DNA from: Marivita sp046592965
GTDB taxonomy: Bacteria; Pseudomonadota; Alphaproteobacteria; Rhodobacterales; Rhodobacteraceae
Direction of reading: 5' to 3'
Assembly: GCF_046592965.1 (NCBI RefSeq)
Contig: NZ_JBISBV010000001.1
Location: 620,001 to 684,000, forward strand
DNA: 64,000 nucleotides
Notes under the pieces: model-generated
The model's database searches: none
What the model saw: the letters and a program-made list of their open reading frames with translations, nothing else
Told to the model about the DNA's origin: nothing
Translations under genes and position numbers: made by a program
Shown here: one piece after another, positions 7,941 to 16,640 of the stretch
Numbering within the stretch: position 1 is the stretch's first letter
Layout: each line of letters begins with the position of its first letter

Positions 7941-9038
7941 ATGTCGACCATGACGCTTGCTCCTGACATTACAGAACTTCTGGCGCGCGCGCGGGCGGAT
8001 TTGCGCATGGGCGTGCCTGTCGTTCTGGGCGCGGCGACCGGGCTTTTGGTGCTGGCAACCGAAACCTTGAGCGCCCCGCGATTGAGCGCGCTGATGGCGT
8101 TGTCCGAAGAGGCCGATCTGGTTGTTACCGGTCGGCGGGCGGAAACGCTGAAGGCGCGCGCCTATGACGGCGATGTGGCGCGGGTGGCCTTGCCCAAGGA
8201 TGCGACCGTTCGCTGGGTCCAGGCGCTTGCTGATCCGGCCGATGACTTGGCGCATCCAATGAAGGGACCGTTGACCACGCGCCGGGGCGGAGATGCCTCG
8301 CTGCACCGGATTGCGGTGACGCTGGCCAAATCGGCGCGGCTGTTGCCCGCGGTGATCGTCGTGCCGTTGGACGATCCGGCAGGGTTCGCGGCGGCGAACG
8401 GATTGACGTGCCTGAACGCCGGGGCGGTTCAATCGCGCATCGGAGCGTCTGTGATCTATGACGAGGTGGTGTCGGCGCGGGTGCCCTTGCGCGCCGCGCA
8501 GGACGCCCGCCTGCATGTGTTTCGACCCGAAGACGGATCGGAAGAGCACTACGCGATCGAGATCGGGCGACCAGACCGCGATGCACCGGTGTTGGCGCGG
8601 CTTCACTCCGCCTGTTTCACCGGTGATCTGCTGGGCAGCCTGAAGTGTGATTGCGGTCCACAACTGAATGCGGCTCTCGCCGCGATGGGCGCCGAAGGAG
8701 CGGGGGTTCTGCTCTACCTCAACCAAGAAGGACGCGGCATCGGGCTTGCGAACAAGATGCGCGCCTATGCGCTGCAAGATCAGGGCTTTGATACGGTCGA
8801 GGCCAATCACCGCCTCGGCTTTGAAGATGACGAACGGGATTTTCGCATCGGTTCTGATCTGTTGCGCAAGCTCGGGTTCACGTCGGTGCGGTTGATGACG
8901 AACAATCCGGCCAAGATGGCAATGATGTCCCGATGCGGTATCGACGTGACCGAGCGTGTGCCGCTCAAAGTCGGGGAAAATCCGCACAACACCGGATACC
9001 TGAAGACGAAAGCGCGCAAATCGGGGCATTTGTTGTGA
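7941..9038 (+). CDS. ribA: GTP cyclohydrolase II
   Basis: Opens the GTP ring in the first step of riboflavin synthesis. The 365-residue protein has the GCHII domain from about 205: LHSACFTGDLLGSLKCDCG holds zinc ligands Cys225, Cys236 and Cys238, and NQEGRGIGL (261-269) is part of the active site. The first 180 residues resemble neither a complete DHBP synthase nor any other domain I can name, so the bifunctional ribBA activity is unlikely. The start ATG follows GGAGAATTC. The stop overlaps the next gene (GTGA), beginning a tightly packed four-gene run to 10936. Confidence 0.93.
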   Translation: MSTMTLAPDITELLARARADLRMGVPVVLGAATGLLVLATETLSAPRLSALMALSEEADLVVTGRRAETLKARAYDGDVARVALPKDATVRWVQALADPADDLAHPMKGPLTTRRGGDASLHRIAVTLAKSARLLPAVIVVPLDDPAGFAAANGLTCLNAGAVQSRIGASVIYDEVVSARVPLRAAQDARLHVFRPEDGSEEHYAIEIGRPDRDAPVLARLHSACFTGDLLGSLKCDCGPQLNAALAAMGAEGAGVLLYLNQEGRGIGLANKMRAYALQDQGFDTVEANHRLGFEDDERDFRIGSDLLRKLGFTSVRLMTNNPAKMAMMSRCGIDVTERVPLKVGENPHNTGYLKTKARKSGHLL

Positions 9039-9565
9039 CGCCTGCCGATATGGTGCTGACGCATCGTGGAATCCGCTTCATGGGCAGGGACTGGCCTTGC
9101 ACCATCGGACGTGGCGGTCTTTCTGCGGACAAACGTGAAGGCGACGGTGCTACGCCGGTGGGGACGCATCAGATCGTCGGAATGCTGTACCGCCCCGACC
9201 GCATGGCGCGTCCGGCGGATTGGGCGCGGCCGATCAGACCGGGCGATTTGTGGTCTGATGCCAGCGGGCAGGCGCAGTACAATTCGCTCGTGCGCGCGCC
9301 CTACGAGCATAGCCACGAAGTCCTGCGGCGGGCTGATCCGCTTTATGATCTGGTGATGCTGACAGATTGGAACTGGCCGGATGCACAGGCTGGAATGGGG
9401 TCAGCCATCTTTCTGCATCGCTGGCGCCGGCCCGGCTATCCGACGGAAGGTTGTATCGGGTTCCGCCCTGATCATTTGCGCCACATTGCCCAAATGGTGC
9501 AATTCGGTACGCGTTTGATCGTTCCCGCCTCTTTGGTTCGAGCGCACGCCGCCTACATCAGATGA
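9035..9565 (+). CDS. L,D-transpeptidase catalytic domain (YkuD) protein
   Basis: A 176-residue protein if GTG 9035, overlapping the ribA stop, is the start; ATG 9050 is an alternative five codons in. The YkuD signature is seen as IFLHR (His128) and TEGCIGF (Cys140), the catalytic pair of cysteine L,D-transpeptidases. GDGATPVGTHQIVGM is also typical. These enzymes make 3-3 peptidoglycan cross-links or anchor proteins. I find no signal peptide, odd for a periplasmic enzyme, but common in this short subfamily (YbiS-independent, L,D-TPase fold only). The next gene begins one base after its stop. Confidence 0.85.
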   Translation: MTPADMVLTHRGIRFMGRDWPCTIGRGGLSADKREGDGATPVGTHQIVGMLYRPDRMARPADWARPIRPGDLWSDASGQAQYNSLVRAPYEHSHEVLRRADPLYDLVMLTDWNWPDAQAGMGSAIFLHRWRRPGYPTEGCIGFRPDHLRHIAQMVQFGTRLIVPASLVRAHAAYIR

Positions 9566-9566
9566 C

Positions 9567-10148
9567 ATGAGAGTTCAGGATCGCCTTTCTAAATGCACGC
9601 TATGTGCAGACCGCTTTGCCGTCACCGCCACGCGCCATGCGCCCAAACCGGTCGTTTGGTTCCGCCCCGGCGCGCGCCTGTTGATTTGTTCGCAGGCACC
9701 GGGGATGCGGGCACACACCAGCCGCATACCGTTCGATGACCCGTCCGGCGACCGCCTGCGCGACTGGCTCGGGCTGGACCGCGATGCATTTTACGATCAG
9801 AGCCGGGTTGCCATCGTGCCGATGGGGTTCTGTTTTCCGGGCTATAACGCCGCCGGGTCCGATCTTCCACCGCCCGCGATCTGCCGTCAGACATGGCACG
9901 ACGAGGTTCTGGGGCATGTTGGTGATGTGGCCTTGAAACTGGTGATCGGTGGCTATGCGCAGAAATACCATCTGGGTGTGAAAACGGGTGTGACCGAGAC
10001 CGTTCAGGCGTGGCGCGACCATTGGCCGGGGGTTCTGCCCTTGCCGCATCCCAGTTGGCGCAATACGGCTTGGATCAGGAAGAACCCGTGGTTCGAAACC
10101 GAGGTGTTGCCCGCCTTGCGTGCGCGGGTGGAAGAGGTGATGGCATGA
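9567..10148 (+). CDS. uracil-DNA glycosylase family protein
   Basis: A 193-residue protein. It starts with CTLC (Cys10, Cys13), which can supply iron-sulfur ligands in the family 4-5 enzymes, and has the lines LLICSQAPGMRAH and LPLPHPSWRNTAW that match the UDG active-site and leucine-loop regions (HPS in place of the usual HPS/HPA). It resembles the shorter single-copy UDG-fold proteins of alphaproteobacteria more than classical Ung. A role in removing deaminated bases is likely but the substrate is uncertain. The stop overlaps the next start (ATGA). Confidence 0.82.
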   Translation: MRVQDRLSKCTLCADRFAVTATRHAPKPVVWFRPGARLLICSQAPGMRAHTSRIPFDDPSGDRLRDWLGLDRDAFYDQSRVAIVPMGFCFPGYNAAGSDLPPPAICRQTWHDEVLGHVGDVALKLVIGGYAQKYHLGVKTGVTETVQAWRDHWPGVLPLPHPSWRNTAWIRKNPWFETEVLPALRARVEEVMA

Positions 10149-10936
10149 CTGAGCAAACTCCGTTGGACCGCGCGCATACCGCGATGGAGGCTGCGCCCGA
10201 TGACAGCACCGCGCGGTTGCGTTTTTACGATCGTCTGGCCGAAGCCGAACTGTTCCTGATGCTCGCACAGGAAGCTGACGGCGATCAGGCCGTGCCGGAA
10301 CTTTTCGAGGTTGAGGATGCGCGCTACGTGCTGGTCTTTGATACCGAAGACCGCCTGAGTGCATTCGCGGGGCGCGCCGTGCCCTATGCGGCACTGTCAG
10401 GGCGCGCTGTGTCAGGAATGTTGATGGGTCAGGGCATCGGGCTGGCGCTGAACCCCGACATTGCGCCGTCGGCGATCCTGTTGCCGGCCGAGGCGGTTGA
10501 TTGGTTGGCCGAAACCGTGCGCACCGCTCCGGTTGAGGCTGAAGCTCGTCCAGAGGAGTTTCGCGCGCCATCGGGGTTGCCGGACGGGTTGCTGGAAGCA
10601 ATAGATGCGAAGCTGCGCACGACCACTGGATTGGCGCGGCGGGGGTATCTGGCCGAGGTTGTCTACGACAGCGGTGTGCGTGGCCATTTGATCGGTTTCA
10701 CCGGCACCGTGCCAGGTGCTGAAAGCGCATTGGCACGCGCGATCCAGGAAGCCTTGGTGTTCTCCGGTCTGGAGGCCGCCACGCTTGACGTGGTGTTCCT
10801 GCGCGACAGCGATCCGGTAACGGCACAGTTGGCGCGTGTCGGGTTGCGTTTCGATTTGCCAGAACCTGAAATCCTAGAGCGGCTGACGCCGGTGGCTCCG
10901 GGAAGTGATCCGGCCAAGCCGCCGATCCTGCGCTGA
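10145..10936 (+). CDS. SseB family protein
   Basis: A 263-residue protein starting at the ATG that overlaps the UDG stop. It shows the SseB N-terminal domain: LAEAELFLMLAQE, then LFEVEDARYVLVFDTEDRL and IGLALNPD. In enterobacteria, SseB-named proteins include a rhodanese-linked protein and a secretion chaperone, but most members are of unknown function; the similarity does not imply virulence. The C-terminal half is a second alpha/beta segment without a known motif. It is the last gene of the ribA run. Confidence 0.8.
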   Translation: MTEQTPLDRAHTAMEAAPDDSTARLRFYDRLAEAELFLMLAQEADGDQAVPELFEVEDARYVLVFDTEDRLSAFAGRAVPYAALSGRAVSGMLMGQGIGLALNPDIAPSAILLPAEAVDWLAETVRTAPVEAEARPEEFRAPSGLPDGLLEAIDAKLRTTTGLARRGYLAEVVYDSGVRGHLIGFTGTVPGAESALARAIQEALVFSGLEAATLDVVFLRDSDPVTAQLARVGLRFDLPEPEILERLTPVAPGSDPAKPPILR

Positions 10937-10969
10937 CGAACGTCGTGGTGCAGCGGGTTGTCGGCCACC

Positions 10970-11971
10970 TTAGCTTAATGAGTTGCGGAAGGTCGGCAAG
11001 GCATCCCCGTCGCTTGGAGTGGCTTCCCAGATCGCGCGGGCAATAGCGCGTGACAGGGAGACCGCCGCGTAATGGCCAAGAAGCGGGGCGATGTCCTCGC
11101 TTGGCGGGCGCCGTCGTGCGGTGCTTGACGCAAATACGAGATCGCCATCGAACGGAGTGTGCGCTGGCACGATGGCACGGGCCATGCCATCATGCGCCGC
11201 CGTCGCAAGCCGTTTGCACCCCGCCTTGTCCAGCATCGCGTCGGTCGCGACGATGGCAATCGTGGTGTTGGCATGGCTGGCCATCGCCTGTGCCTTGCGG
11301 CTCGCGGGCAACGGTTGCAGTCCGATTTCAGGATCAGGCCCGAGGCCGCCGAACTCCCCTCTGACCTCGAACGGAGCCGCCCAGAAATGTTTGCCCGAGG
11401 GTGTGGTTGCGCTGCCCAGAGCGTTGACAGCCACCAGCGCTCCGATGGTCGTGCCATCCGCCAACCTGAACGAGGCTGAACCGAGCCCGCCCTTGTGCCG
11501 CGCGTCGGTGGCACCGGTGCCGGCACCTGCGGTCCCGATCCGGAAGTCATGACGCGCATCGACCAAGGCGGCGCGCCCCAGGGCGGGATAAGGGTTTTCC
11601 GTCCAGTTCTTGTCGCCATGATTGAGCAGATCAAACAGGATCGCGGCTGGAACGATTGGAACTCGGGCGCTGTGAACGGCGAAGCCCCGGCCTTGCTCTG
11701 CCAGCGCGTCCATCACGCCCTGTGCGGCGGCAAGACCAAAGGCCGATCCGCCTGAAAGCACAAGCGCGTCGACACCGGGAACGGTTTTATCAGGTTCCAG
11801 CAAATCGGTGTCGCGGGTGCCGGGTGCACCGCCCATGACGGCGTAGCTGGTGGTCATGGGGCCGTCTTCGGACAAGAGAACGGTGGTGCCCGATTTCAGG
11901 CCGTCGTCCTGAGCGTTGCCCACTTTGAGGCCGGCCACGTCGGTGATGAGATTGCGTGGACCGGGTCTCAT
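10970..11971 (-). CDS. P1 family peptidase (DmpA/NylC-type N-terminal nucleophile hydrolase)
   Basis: A 333-residue protein; the start is ATG 11971 (MRPGPRNLITDVAGLKVGNAQ), as the in-frame TTG further up lies in a repeat. The family pattern is clear: VGNAQDDGLKSGTTVLL, GGAPGTRDTDLLEP, LSGGSAFGLAAAQGVMDAL, and TIGALVAVNALGS. Members are self-processing aminopeptidases, beta-peptidases or amidases. I cannot place the nucleophile with certainty, since the residue after VAVN is Ala here. It closes the leftward cluster that contains the peptide importer, so hydrolysis of an imported peptide or amide is a reasonable inference. Confidence 0.85.
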   Translation of the reverse strand: MRPGPRNLITDVAGLKVGNAQDDGLKSGTTVLLSEDGPMTTSYAVMGGAPGTRDTDLLEPDKTVPGVDALVLSGGSAFGLAAAQGVMDALAEQGRGFAVHSARVPIVPAAILFDLLNHGDKNWTENPYPALGRAALVDARHDFRIGTAGAGTGATDARHKGGLGSASFRLADGTTIGALVAVNALGSATTPSGKHFWAAPFEVRGEFGGLGPDPEIGLQPLPASRKAQAMASHANTTIAIVATDAMLDKAGCKRLATAAHDGMARAIVPAHTPFDGDLVFASSTARRRPPSEDIAPLLGHYAAVSLSRAIARAIWEATPSDGDALPTFRNSLS

Positions 11972-11980
11972 GCCGCGACA

Positions 11981-12030
11981 GGCCGGGGGGCCAGCCCCCC
12001 GGACCCCCCGGGATATTTCCGGCAAGAAGA
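11981..12030 (+). repeat. C-rich hairpin repeat, copy 1
   Basis: GGGGGG (11985-11990) pairs with CCCCCC (11995-12000) over a 4-base loop, then GGA, C6, GGGATATTT and an AAGAAG tail. Copy 2 is at 38375-38421 in the same strand sense and has the same order of parts. From general experience such blocks are common between genes in Rhodobacteraceae. It sits between the SDR stop and the P1 peptidase start, in antisense to both. Confidence 0.7.
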
Positions 12031-12038
12031 ATGAGAGA

Positions 12039-12779
12039 TCATATGCAGCGGCCTCCGTCGACTTCCATACATACGCCGGTGATCATGCTGGCCTCGTCCG
12101 AGCAGAGAAAGGCGGCGGCATTGCCGAGATCCTCGGGCTGCGAAAAGCGGCCGAGGGGGATCGTCGATAGAAATTTGGCCCGTGTTTCCGGCGTGTCTTC
12201 GCCCATGAAGCTTTTGAGCAGCGGGGTTTCACCAGCCACCGGATTGAGCGCGTTGACGCGGATACCCTCAGGCGCAAGTTCGACCGCCAGTGTGCGTGTC
12301 GCCGTGATCACCCAGCCCTTTGAGGCGTTATACCAATTCAGCCGGGGTCGCGGCGACACGCCTGCGGTGGAGGCGATATTCAGGATCGCGCCGCTGCCGC
12401 GATGTTTGAAATGCGGAACGATGGCGCGGGCGGTCAGGTAGACGGATTTGCAGTTGACGGCAAAGACGCGGTCGAAATCTTCCTCGCTGACTTCTTCAAG
12501 CGGAGTTGGCAGATGGGTGATCCCGGCGTTGTTCACGAGAATGTCGATGTGACCCATCTCTGTCAGCGCGCTTTCGATCATATCCGAGACCTGATTGCCG
12601 CTCGAGACATCACACCGATAGGCGATGCCGCCGATCTCATCGGCGATGTTGTTTGCGTCCGGTTCATTGAGGTCAACCACCATGACTCGCGCCCCGTCGG
12701 CGGCGAACTTACGCGCGATTCCTGCGCCAAAGCCCGATGCGGCGCCGGTGACGATGGCGGTTTTGCCTTTGAGTTTCAT
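12039..12779 (-). CDS. SDR family NAD(P)-dependent oxidoreductase
   Basis: A 246-residue classical short-chain dehydrogenase. The dinucleotide site is TGAASGFGAGIA (11-22), DLNEPD after beta-2 (Asp36, which favours NAD), NNAG (83-86), Asn110, Ser137 and YNASK (Tyr150, Lys154). It resembles FabG-type and sugar or alcohol dehydrogenases in general; the substrate cannot be read from the sequence. It lies 12 bases after the aldehyde dehydrogenase, and the pair could oxidise an alcohol to an acid in two steps. Confidence 0.9.
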   Translation of the reverse strand: MKLKGKTAIVTGAASGFGAGIARKFAADGARVMVVDLNEPDANNIADEIGGIAYRCDVSSGNQVSDMIESALTEMGHIDILVNNAGITHLPTPLEEVSEEDFDRVFAVNCKSVYLTARAIVPHFKHRGSGAILNIASTAGVSPRPRLNWYNASKGWVITATRTLAVELAPEGIRVNALNPVAGETPLLKSFMGEDTPETRAKFLSTIPLGRFSQPEDLGNAAAFLCSDEASMITGVCMEVDGGRCI

Positions 12780-12791
12780 CGTGATGTTCCT

Positions 12792-14237
12792 TTATCCATG
12801 TCGCGCGGCGACGGTCTTGAGCGTGGAGAACCCGTAAAGTGCCTCGAACCCTTTTTCCCGGCCGTGGCCGGATTTCCCGACGCCGCCAAAGGGCAGTTCA
12901 ACCCCGCCCCCCGCGCCGTAGTTGTTCAGGAAAACCTGCCCGCTTCTGAGCGCTTTTGCCAGACGCATTTGCCGCGCGCCGTCCTGCGTCCAGACGCCAG
13001 CGACGAGGCCGTACTCGGTGCCGTTGGCAATCTCGAGCGCGTCCGTCTCCGTGTCAAACGGGATCAAGACCTGCACCGGTCCGAAAAGCTCGTCCTGGGC
13101 AAGCGGATGATCCGGCGGCGTCGGGCCGTAAAGCCGTGGTTGTACGTAAGCACCGCCTTCAGGAAGGTTTTGCGGCATGGGAGTCCGGGCAATGCAGGTC
13201 AGGTCCTGTGCTGCGCGCAGGGTCGTTTCCAGACGCTCTTTCTGGCGGATCGAAATCAGCGGGCCGATATCAGGATCGTCGCAGGCCGGGGCGATGGTCT
13301 TGGCCCGGTAAGCGTCCGCCATACGGTCCGCGACCTCGTCATAGACGTTTTGCTGGATCAGAATACGCGATGCGGCAGAGCAGGTCTGACCCGCGTTTTG
13401 CAGCCCTGCATTCACGAGAAACGGTAACGCGGCGTCGAGATCGGCATCGGCGAACACGATCTGGGGGGATTTGCCGCCCAACTCCAACGTGACCGGCACC
13501 ACGTTTGCAGCGGCGGCGATCTGGATCGCCTTGCCGGTTCGCACCGAGCCGGTGAAGCTCAGATGCTGGATTCCGGAATGGCGAGCCAGCGCGGCGCCGG
13601 CTTCGGACCCGAGGCCCGGAATGACGTTCAGCGCGCCGTCGGGAAAGCCTGCCTCTTTGGCGAGATGGGCAAAAATCAGCGCGGTCAGGCACGCGTCTTC
13701 GGCAGGCTTCAGAACGCAGGCATTGCCCATGGCGAGGGCGGCACCGACCGAGCGACCGATGATCTGCATCGGATAATTCCACGGCACGATATGGCCTGTC
13801 ACGCCGTGGGGTTCGCGCAGGGTATAGACGGTGTAGCCGTCGAGATACGGGATCGTCTGGCCGTGTAGCTTGTCGGCCGCGCCGCCGTAAAATTCGCAAT
13901 ACCGTGCAAGCGCAACGGCGTCGGCATGCGCCTGTGATAGCGGCTTACCCACATCCAGTGCTTCGAGCGTCGTGAGCAGATCGGCGTTGTCCAGCACCAG
14001 CTGACCAAGCCGGGTCAGGCAACGGCCCCGTTCAAGCGCGGTCATCCTGCCCCAGGTGTCTTCCAGTGCAGATCGTGCGGCGATAACGGCGGCGTTCACG
14101 TCGTCTTCGAAACTGCGTGCGATGTTGCACAGGGTTTCGCCCGTGGACGGATTGATCAGCGGCAGGGTGGCATTTGTGGCGCGCCATGTGCCGTCGATCA
14201 GGCAATGGCTTGGGTCAAATGGAAGGTTGGGCAGCAT
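12792..14237 (-). CDS. aldehyde dehydrogenase family protein
   Basis: A 481-residue enzyme of the betaine/aminoaldehyde dehydrogenase type. The start is ATG 14237 because GGAGG lies 7 bases upstream; it overlaps the importer ATPase gene by 23 bases. Motifs: PWNYP (Asn154), LELGGKSP with catalytic Glu252, and NAGQTCSAASR with nucleophile Cys286. It oxidises an aldehyde with NAD(P)+. The overlap puts it in the operon with the peptide importer and SDR, so the substrate may be derived from what that importer brings in. Confidence 0.93.
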   Translation of the reverse strand: MLPNLPFDPSHCLIDGTWRATNATLPLINPSTGETLCNIARSFEDDVNAAVIAARSALEDTWGRMTALERGRCLTRLGQLVLDNADLLTTLEALDVGKPLSQAHADAVALARYCEFYGGAADKLHGQTIPYLDGYTVYTLREPHGVTGHIVPWNYPMQIIGRSVGAALAMGNACVLKPAEDACLTALIFAHLAKEAGFPDGALNVIPGLGSEAGAALARHSGIQHLSFTGSVRTGKAIQIAAAANVVPVTLELGGKSPQIVFADADLDAALPFLVNAGLQNAGQTCSAASRILIQQNVYDEVADRMADAYRAKTIAPACDDPDIGPLISIRQKERLETTLRAAQDLTCIARTPMPQNLPEGGAYVQPRLYGPTPPDHPLAQDELFGPVQVLIPFDTETDALEIANGTEYGLVAGVWTQDGARQMRLAKALRSGQVFLNNYGAGGGVELPFGGVGKSGHGREKGFEALYGFSTLKTVAARHG

Positions 14238-15828
14238 GAGTGGCCTCCGCAAACGCGGGCAGTCGCGGCGCCGCGTCGATCAGGGTGCGTGTGTATGGAT
14301 GGCTTGGACTGTCGAACAGGGCGTCAGTCGGACGATCTTCAATGATTTCTCCGGCGCGCATGACCAGCACGCGATCGGTGATCGAACGTACGACGCTCAG
14401 GTCGTGACTGATGAACAGATACGTCAGACCGTAATCTCGGCTGAGCTGCGCCATGAGGTCGAGAATTTGAGCGCGTACCCGCACATCGAGGGCCGACACC
14501 GCTTCGTCGAAGATGATAAGTTGCGGCTTGATGATGAGGGCGCGGGCGATGGCGATCCGCTGGCGCTGACCACCGGAGAAGGCGTGGATGTGCTTGTCAG
14601 CGTCGCCCGGCTCAAGACCGACTGCCGTCAGCGCCTCCGCGATAGCTCTGGCGCGTTTCGCACCCGTCGGCGGGGTCTCGAGCAGGTGAAACGGCTCGGT
14701 GATGAGGCGCGCGACCTTGTGGCGGGGATTGAAGCTGCCATAGGGATCCTGAAACACCACTTGCATCTTGCGGCGCACGGATACATTCGGTCCGCTCGTC
14801 CAGACGGGCGTGCCATCAAGGGTGATCTGGCCGTGTTGCGTGGGCTCCAGTCCGAGGATGGCGCGCGTGAGGGTGGATTTCCCGCAGCCGGATTCGCCGA
14901 CCAGCCCAACCCGTTCACCACGCTTGATTTCAAAGCTCACATTGTTGACGGCGCGAAACGTTTGGCGCGGTCCAAAGAGGGATTGCCGGGTGAGGGGATA
15001 GTCGCGGGTGACGTTTTGCACTGACAAGAGCGGCGCGTCGGCCTTGGATGCGCTAAGATCGGCCTTATGGCGCGAGGCTTCGAACAACTGGCGCGTATAG
15101 GGGTGGCGCATGTGGCGCAGAACTTCGCGTGTCGGGCCGCTTTCCACGATGTCGCCACGGCGCATGACGTGCAGTGTATCGGCCATCTCACTGACCACCG
15201 CGAGATCATGCGTGATCATCATCAGCGCCATGCCGTTTTGCCGGGCCAGCGCTTTGAGGAGATCGAGGATTTGCGCCTGAGTCGTCACGTCAAGCGCGGT
15301 TGTCGGTTCGTCCGCAATCAACAGGCGCGGGCGCAGGGCGATGGCCATGGCGATCACGACGCGCTGGCGCTGACCGCCGCTCAGTTCATGCGGATATCGG
15401 CCAGGCGGTACACGATCCGGTGGCAGCCCGACGCGAGCGAGGACGTCGCGGGTCCGGTCGGTGGCTTGATCGGGCGGCATTGCATTGTGGATCAGGATGG
15501 TTTCGCGCACTTGCGCTCCGATGGTCTGCACCGGATTGAGCGCTGTCATGGGCTCCTGAAATACCATGCCGATCTCGCGGCCGCGCAAGTTGCACAACGC
15601 GGACTCCGGTTGCGTGAGCAGGTTCTTTCCGTCGAACGTGATCGCTCCGCTGGTTCGGGTGCTTCTGGGCAGCAGACCCATTGTCGCGAATGCGGTCATT
15701 GATTTCCCGGAACCGCTTTCGCCCGTCAGCGCGGTGATTTCGCCTTTGGATATGTTCAAGGAAATGCCGTTCAGGATCGGCTTGTGAAAGATCGACACGG
15801 AGAGGTTTTCGATACGGAGAAGGGTCAT
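14215..15828 (-). CDS. ABC transporter, double ATP-binding protein (DppD-DppF type)
   Basis: A 537-residue fusion of two ATPase domains, equivalent to DppD plus DppF. Domain 1: Walker A GESGSGKS (36-43), signature LSGGQRQR, Walker B LLIADEPTTALD. Domain 2, starting near residue 260: Walker A GESGCGKS, signature FSGGQRQR, Walker B LIIFDEAVSALD (Ala in place of the usual Pro after the catalytic Glu). This class powers uptake of peptides, opines, nickel or glycosides. It overlaps the permease gene upstream by 4 bases and the dehydrogenase downstream. No substrate-binding protein is found in the cluster. Confidence 0.94.
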   Translation of the reverse strand: MTLLRIENLSVSIFHKPILNGISLNISKGEITALTGESGSGKSMTAFATMGLLPRSTRTSGAITFDGKNLLTQPESALCNLRGREIGMVFQEPMTALNPVQTIGAQVRETILIHNAMPPDQATDRTRDVLARVGLPPDRVPPGRYPHELSGGQRQRVVIAMAIALRPRLLIADEPTTALDVTTQAQILDLLKALARQNGMALMMITHDLAVVSEMADTLHVMRRGDIVESGPTREVLRHMRHPYTRQLFEASRHKADLSASKADAPLLSVQNVTRDYPLTRQSLFGPRQTFRAVNNVSFEIKRGERVGLVGESGCGKSTLTRAILGLEPTQHGQITLDGTPVWTSGPNVSVRRKMQVVFQDPYGSFNPRHKVARLITEPFHLLETPPTGAKRARAIAEALTAVGLEPGDADKHIHAFSGGQRQRIAIARALIIKPQLIIFDEAVSALDVRVRAQILDLMAQLSRDYGLTYLFISHDLSVVRSITDRVLVMRAGEIIEDRPTDALFDSPSHPYTRTLIDAAPRLPAFAEATHAAQPSI

Positions 15829-16640
15829 GCACGCACCACCCTGAGGCGCGGATCAAGCGCATCGCGCAATCCGTCGCCCAGCAGATTCAGGCCCAGCACC
15901 ATCGCCACGATGGTCAGACCGGGGATCAGGGCGACGTGCGGAGCGAGCGATACCATCGTCTGCGCATCCGCCAACATGCGCCCCCAACTGGGTGTGGGCG
16001 GCTGCGCGCCAAGGCCGACATAGCTCAGCCCCGCCTCGGCGAGGATACCGAGCGAGAACTGGATGGTGCCTTGCACGATCAACAGGTTGGCAACATTCGG
16101 CAGTATGTGTTCCGCGCTGATACGAACATGGCCTTTGCCAGCCACTTGCGCGGCCATGATGAATTCGCGCTTCCACAGGCTGAGCGCGGCACCACGGGTG
16201 ATGCGGGCAAAAACCGGGATGTTGAAGATGCCGATGGCGATGATGGCGTTTGTGGCGCTGGGGCCGAACACGGCAGTGATCAAGATCGCGATGACCAATG
16301 AGGGAAAGGCGAAGATGAGGTCGTTCATGCGCATGATGACCTCGTCAATCATGCTGCCGCGTCTGGCCGCCGCCGCGAGTCCTAGCGGCACGCCAAGGCC
16401 CATGCCGATGCCCACCGCCACAAGCGCCACGGCAATCGACGTGCGCGCGCCGACCATGAGCATCGAAAGGATGTCGCGGCCGAAATGGTCAGTTCCAAGT
16501 AAATTGGTCGAGTTCGGCGGAGTGAGGCGACCGGCGATGTTCATCGTCTCAACACTCGCGGGAGTCCAGACGAAGGAGATCAGGGCGGCAAGCACAAACA
16601 GTGCAGTCAACGCGCCGCCGATGGCCAGATTGCGGGTCAC
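15825..16640 (-). CDS. ABC transporter permease, DppC type
   Basis: A 271-residue inner-membrane protein. I choose the GTG at 16640, which overlaps the stop of the upstream permease (GTGA); an open frame goes further but is not conserved. The sequence shows an N-terminal helix, the LLGTDHFGRDILSMLMVGARTS motif typical of DppC/OppC before the core, and the EAA-type loop around REFIMAAQVAGKGHVRISAEHILPN. Six helices are expected. It forms the pore with the DppB-type partner. Confidence 0.92.
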   Translation of the reverse strand: MTRNLAIGGALTALFVLAALISFVWTPASVETMNIAGRLTPPNSTNLLGTDHFGRDILSMLMVGARTSIAVALVAVGIGMGLGVPLGLAAAARRGSMIDEVIMRMNDLIFAFPSLVIAILITAVFGPSATNAIIAIGIFNIPVFARITRGAALSLWKREFIMAAQVAGKGHVRISAEHILPNVANLLIVQGTIQFSLGILAEAGLSYVGLGAQPPTPSWGRMLADAQTMVSLAPHVALIPGLTIVAMVLGLNLLGDGLRDALDPRLRVVRA

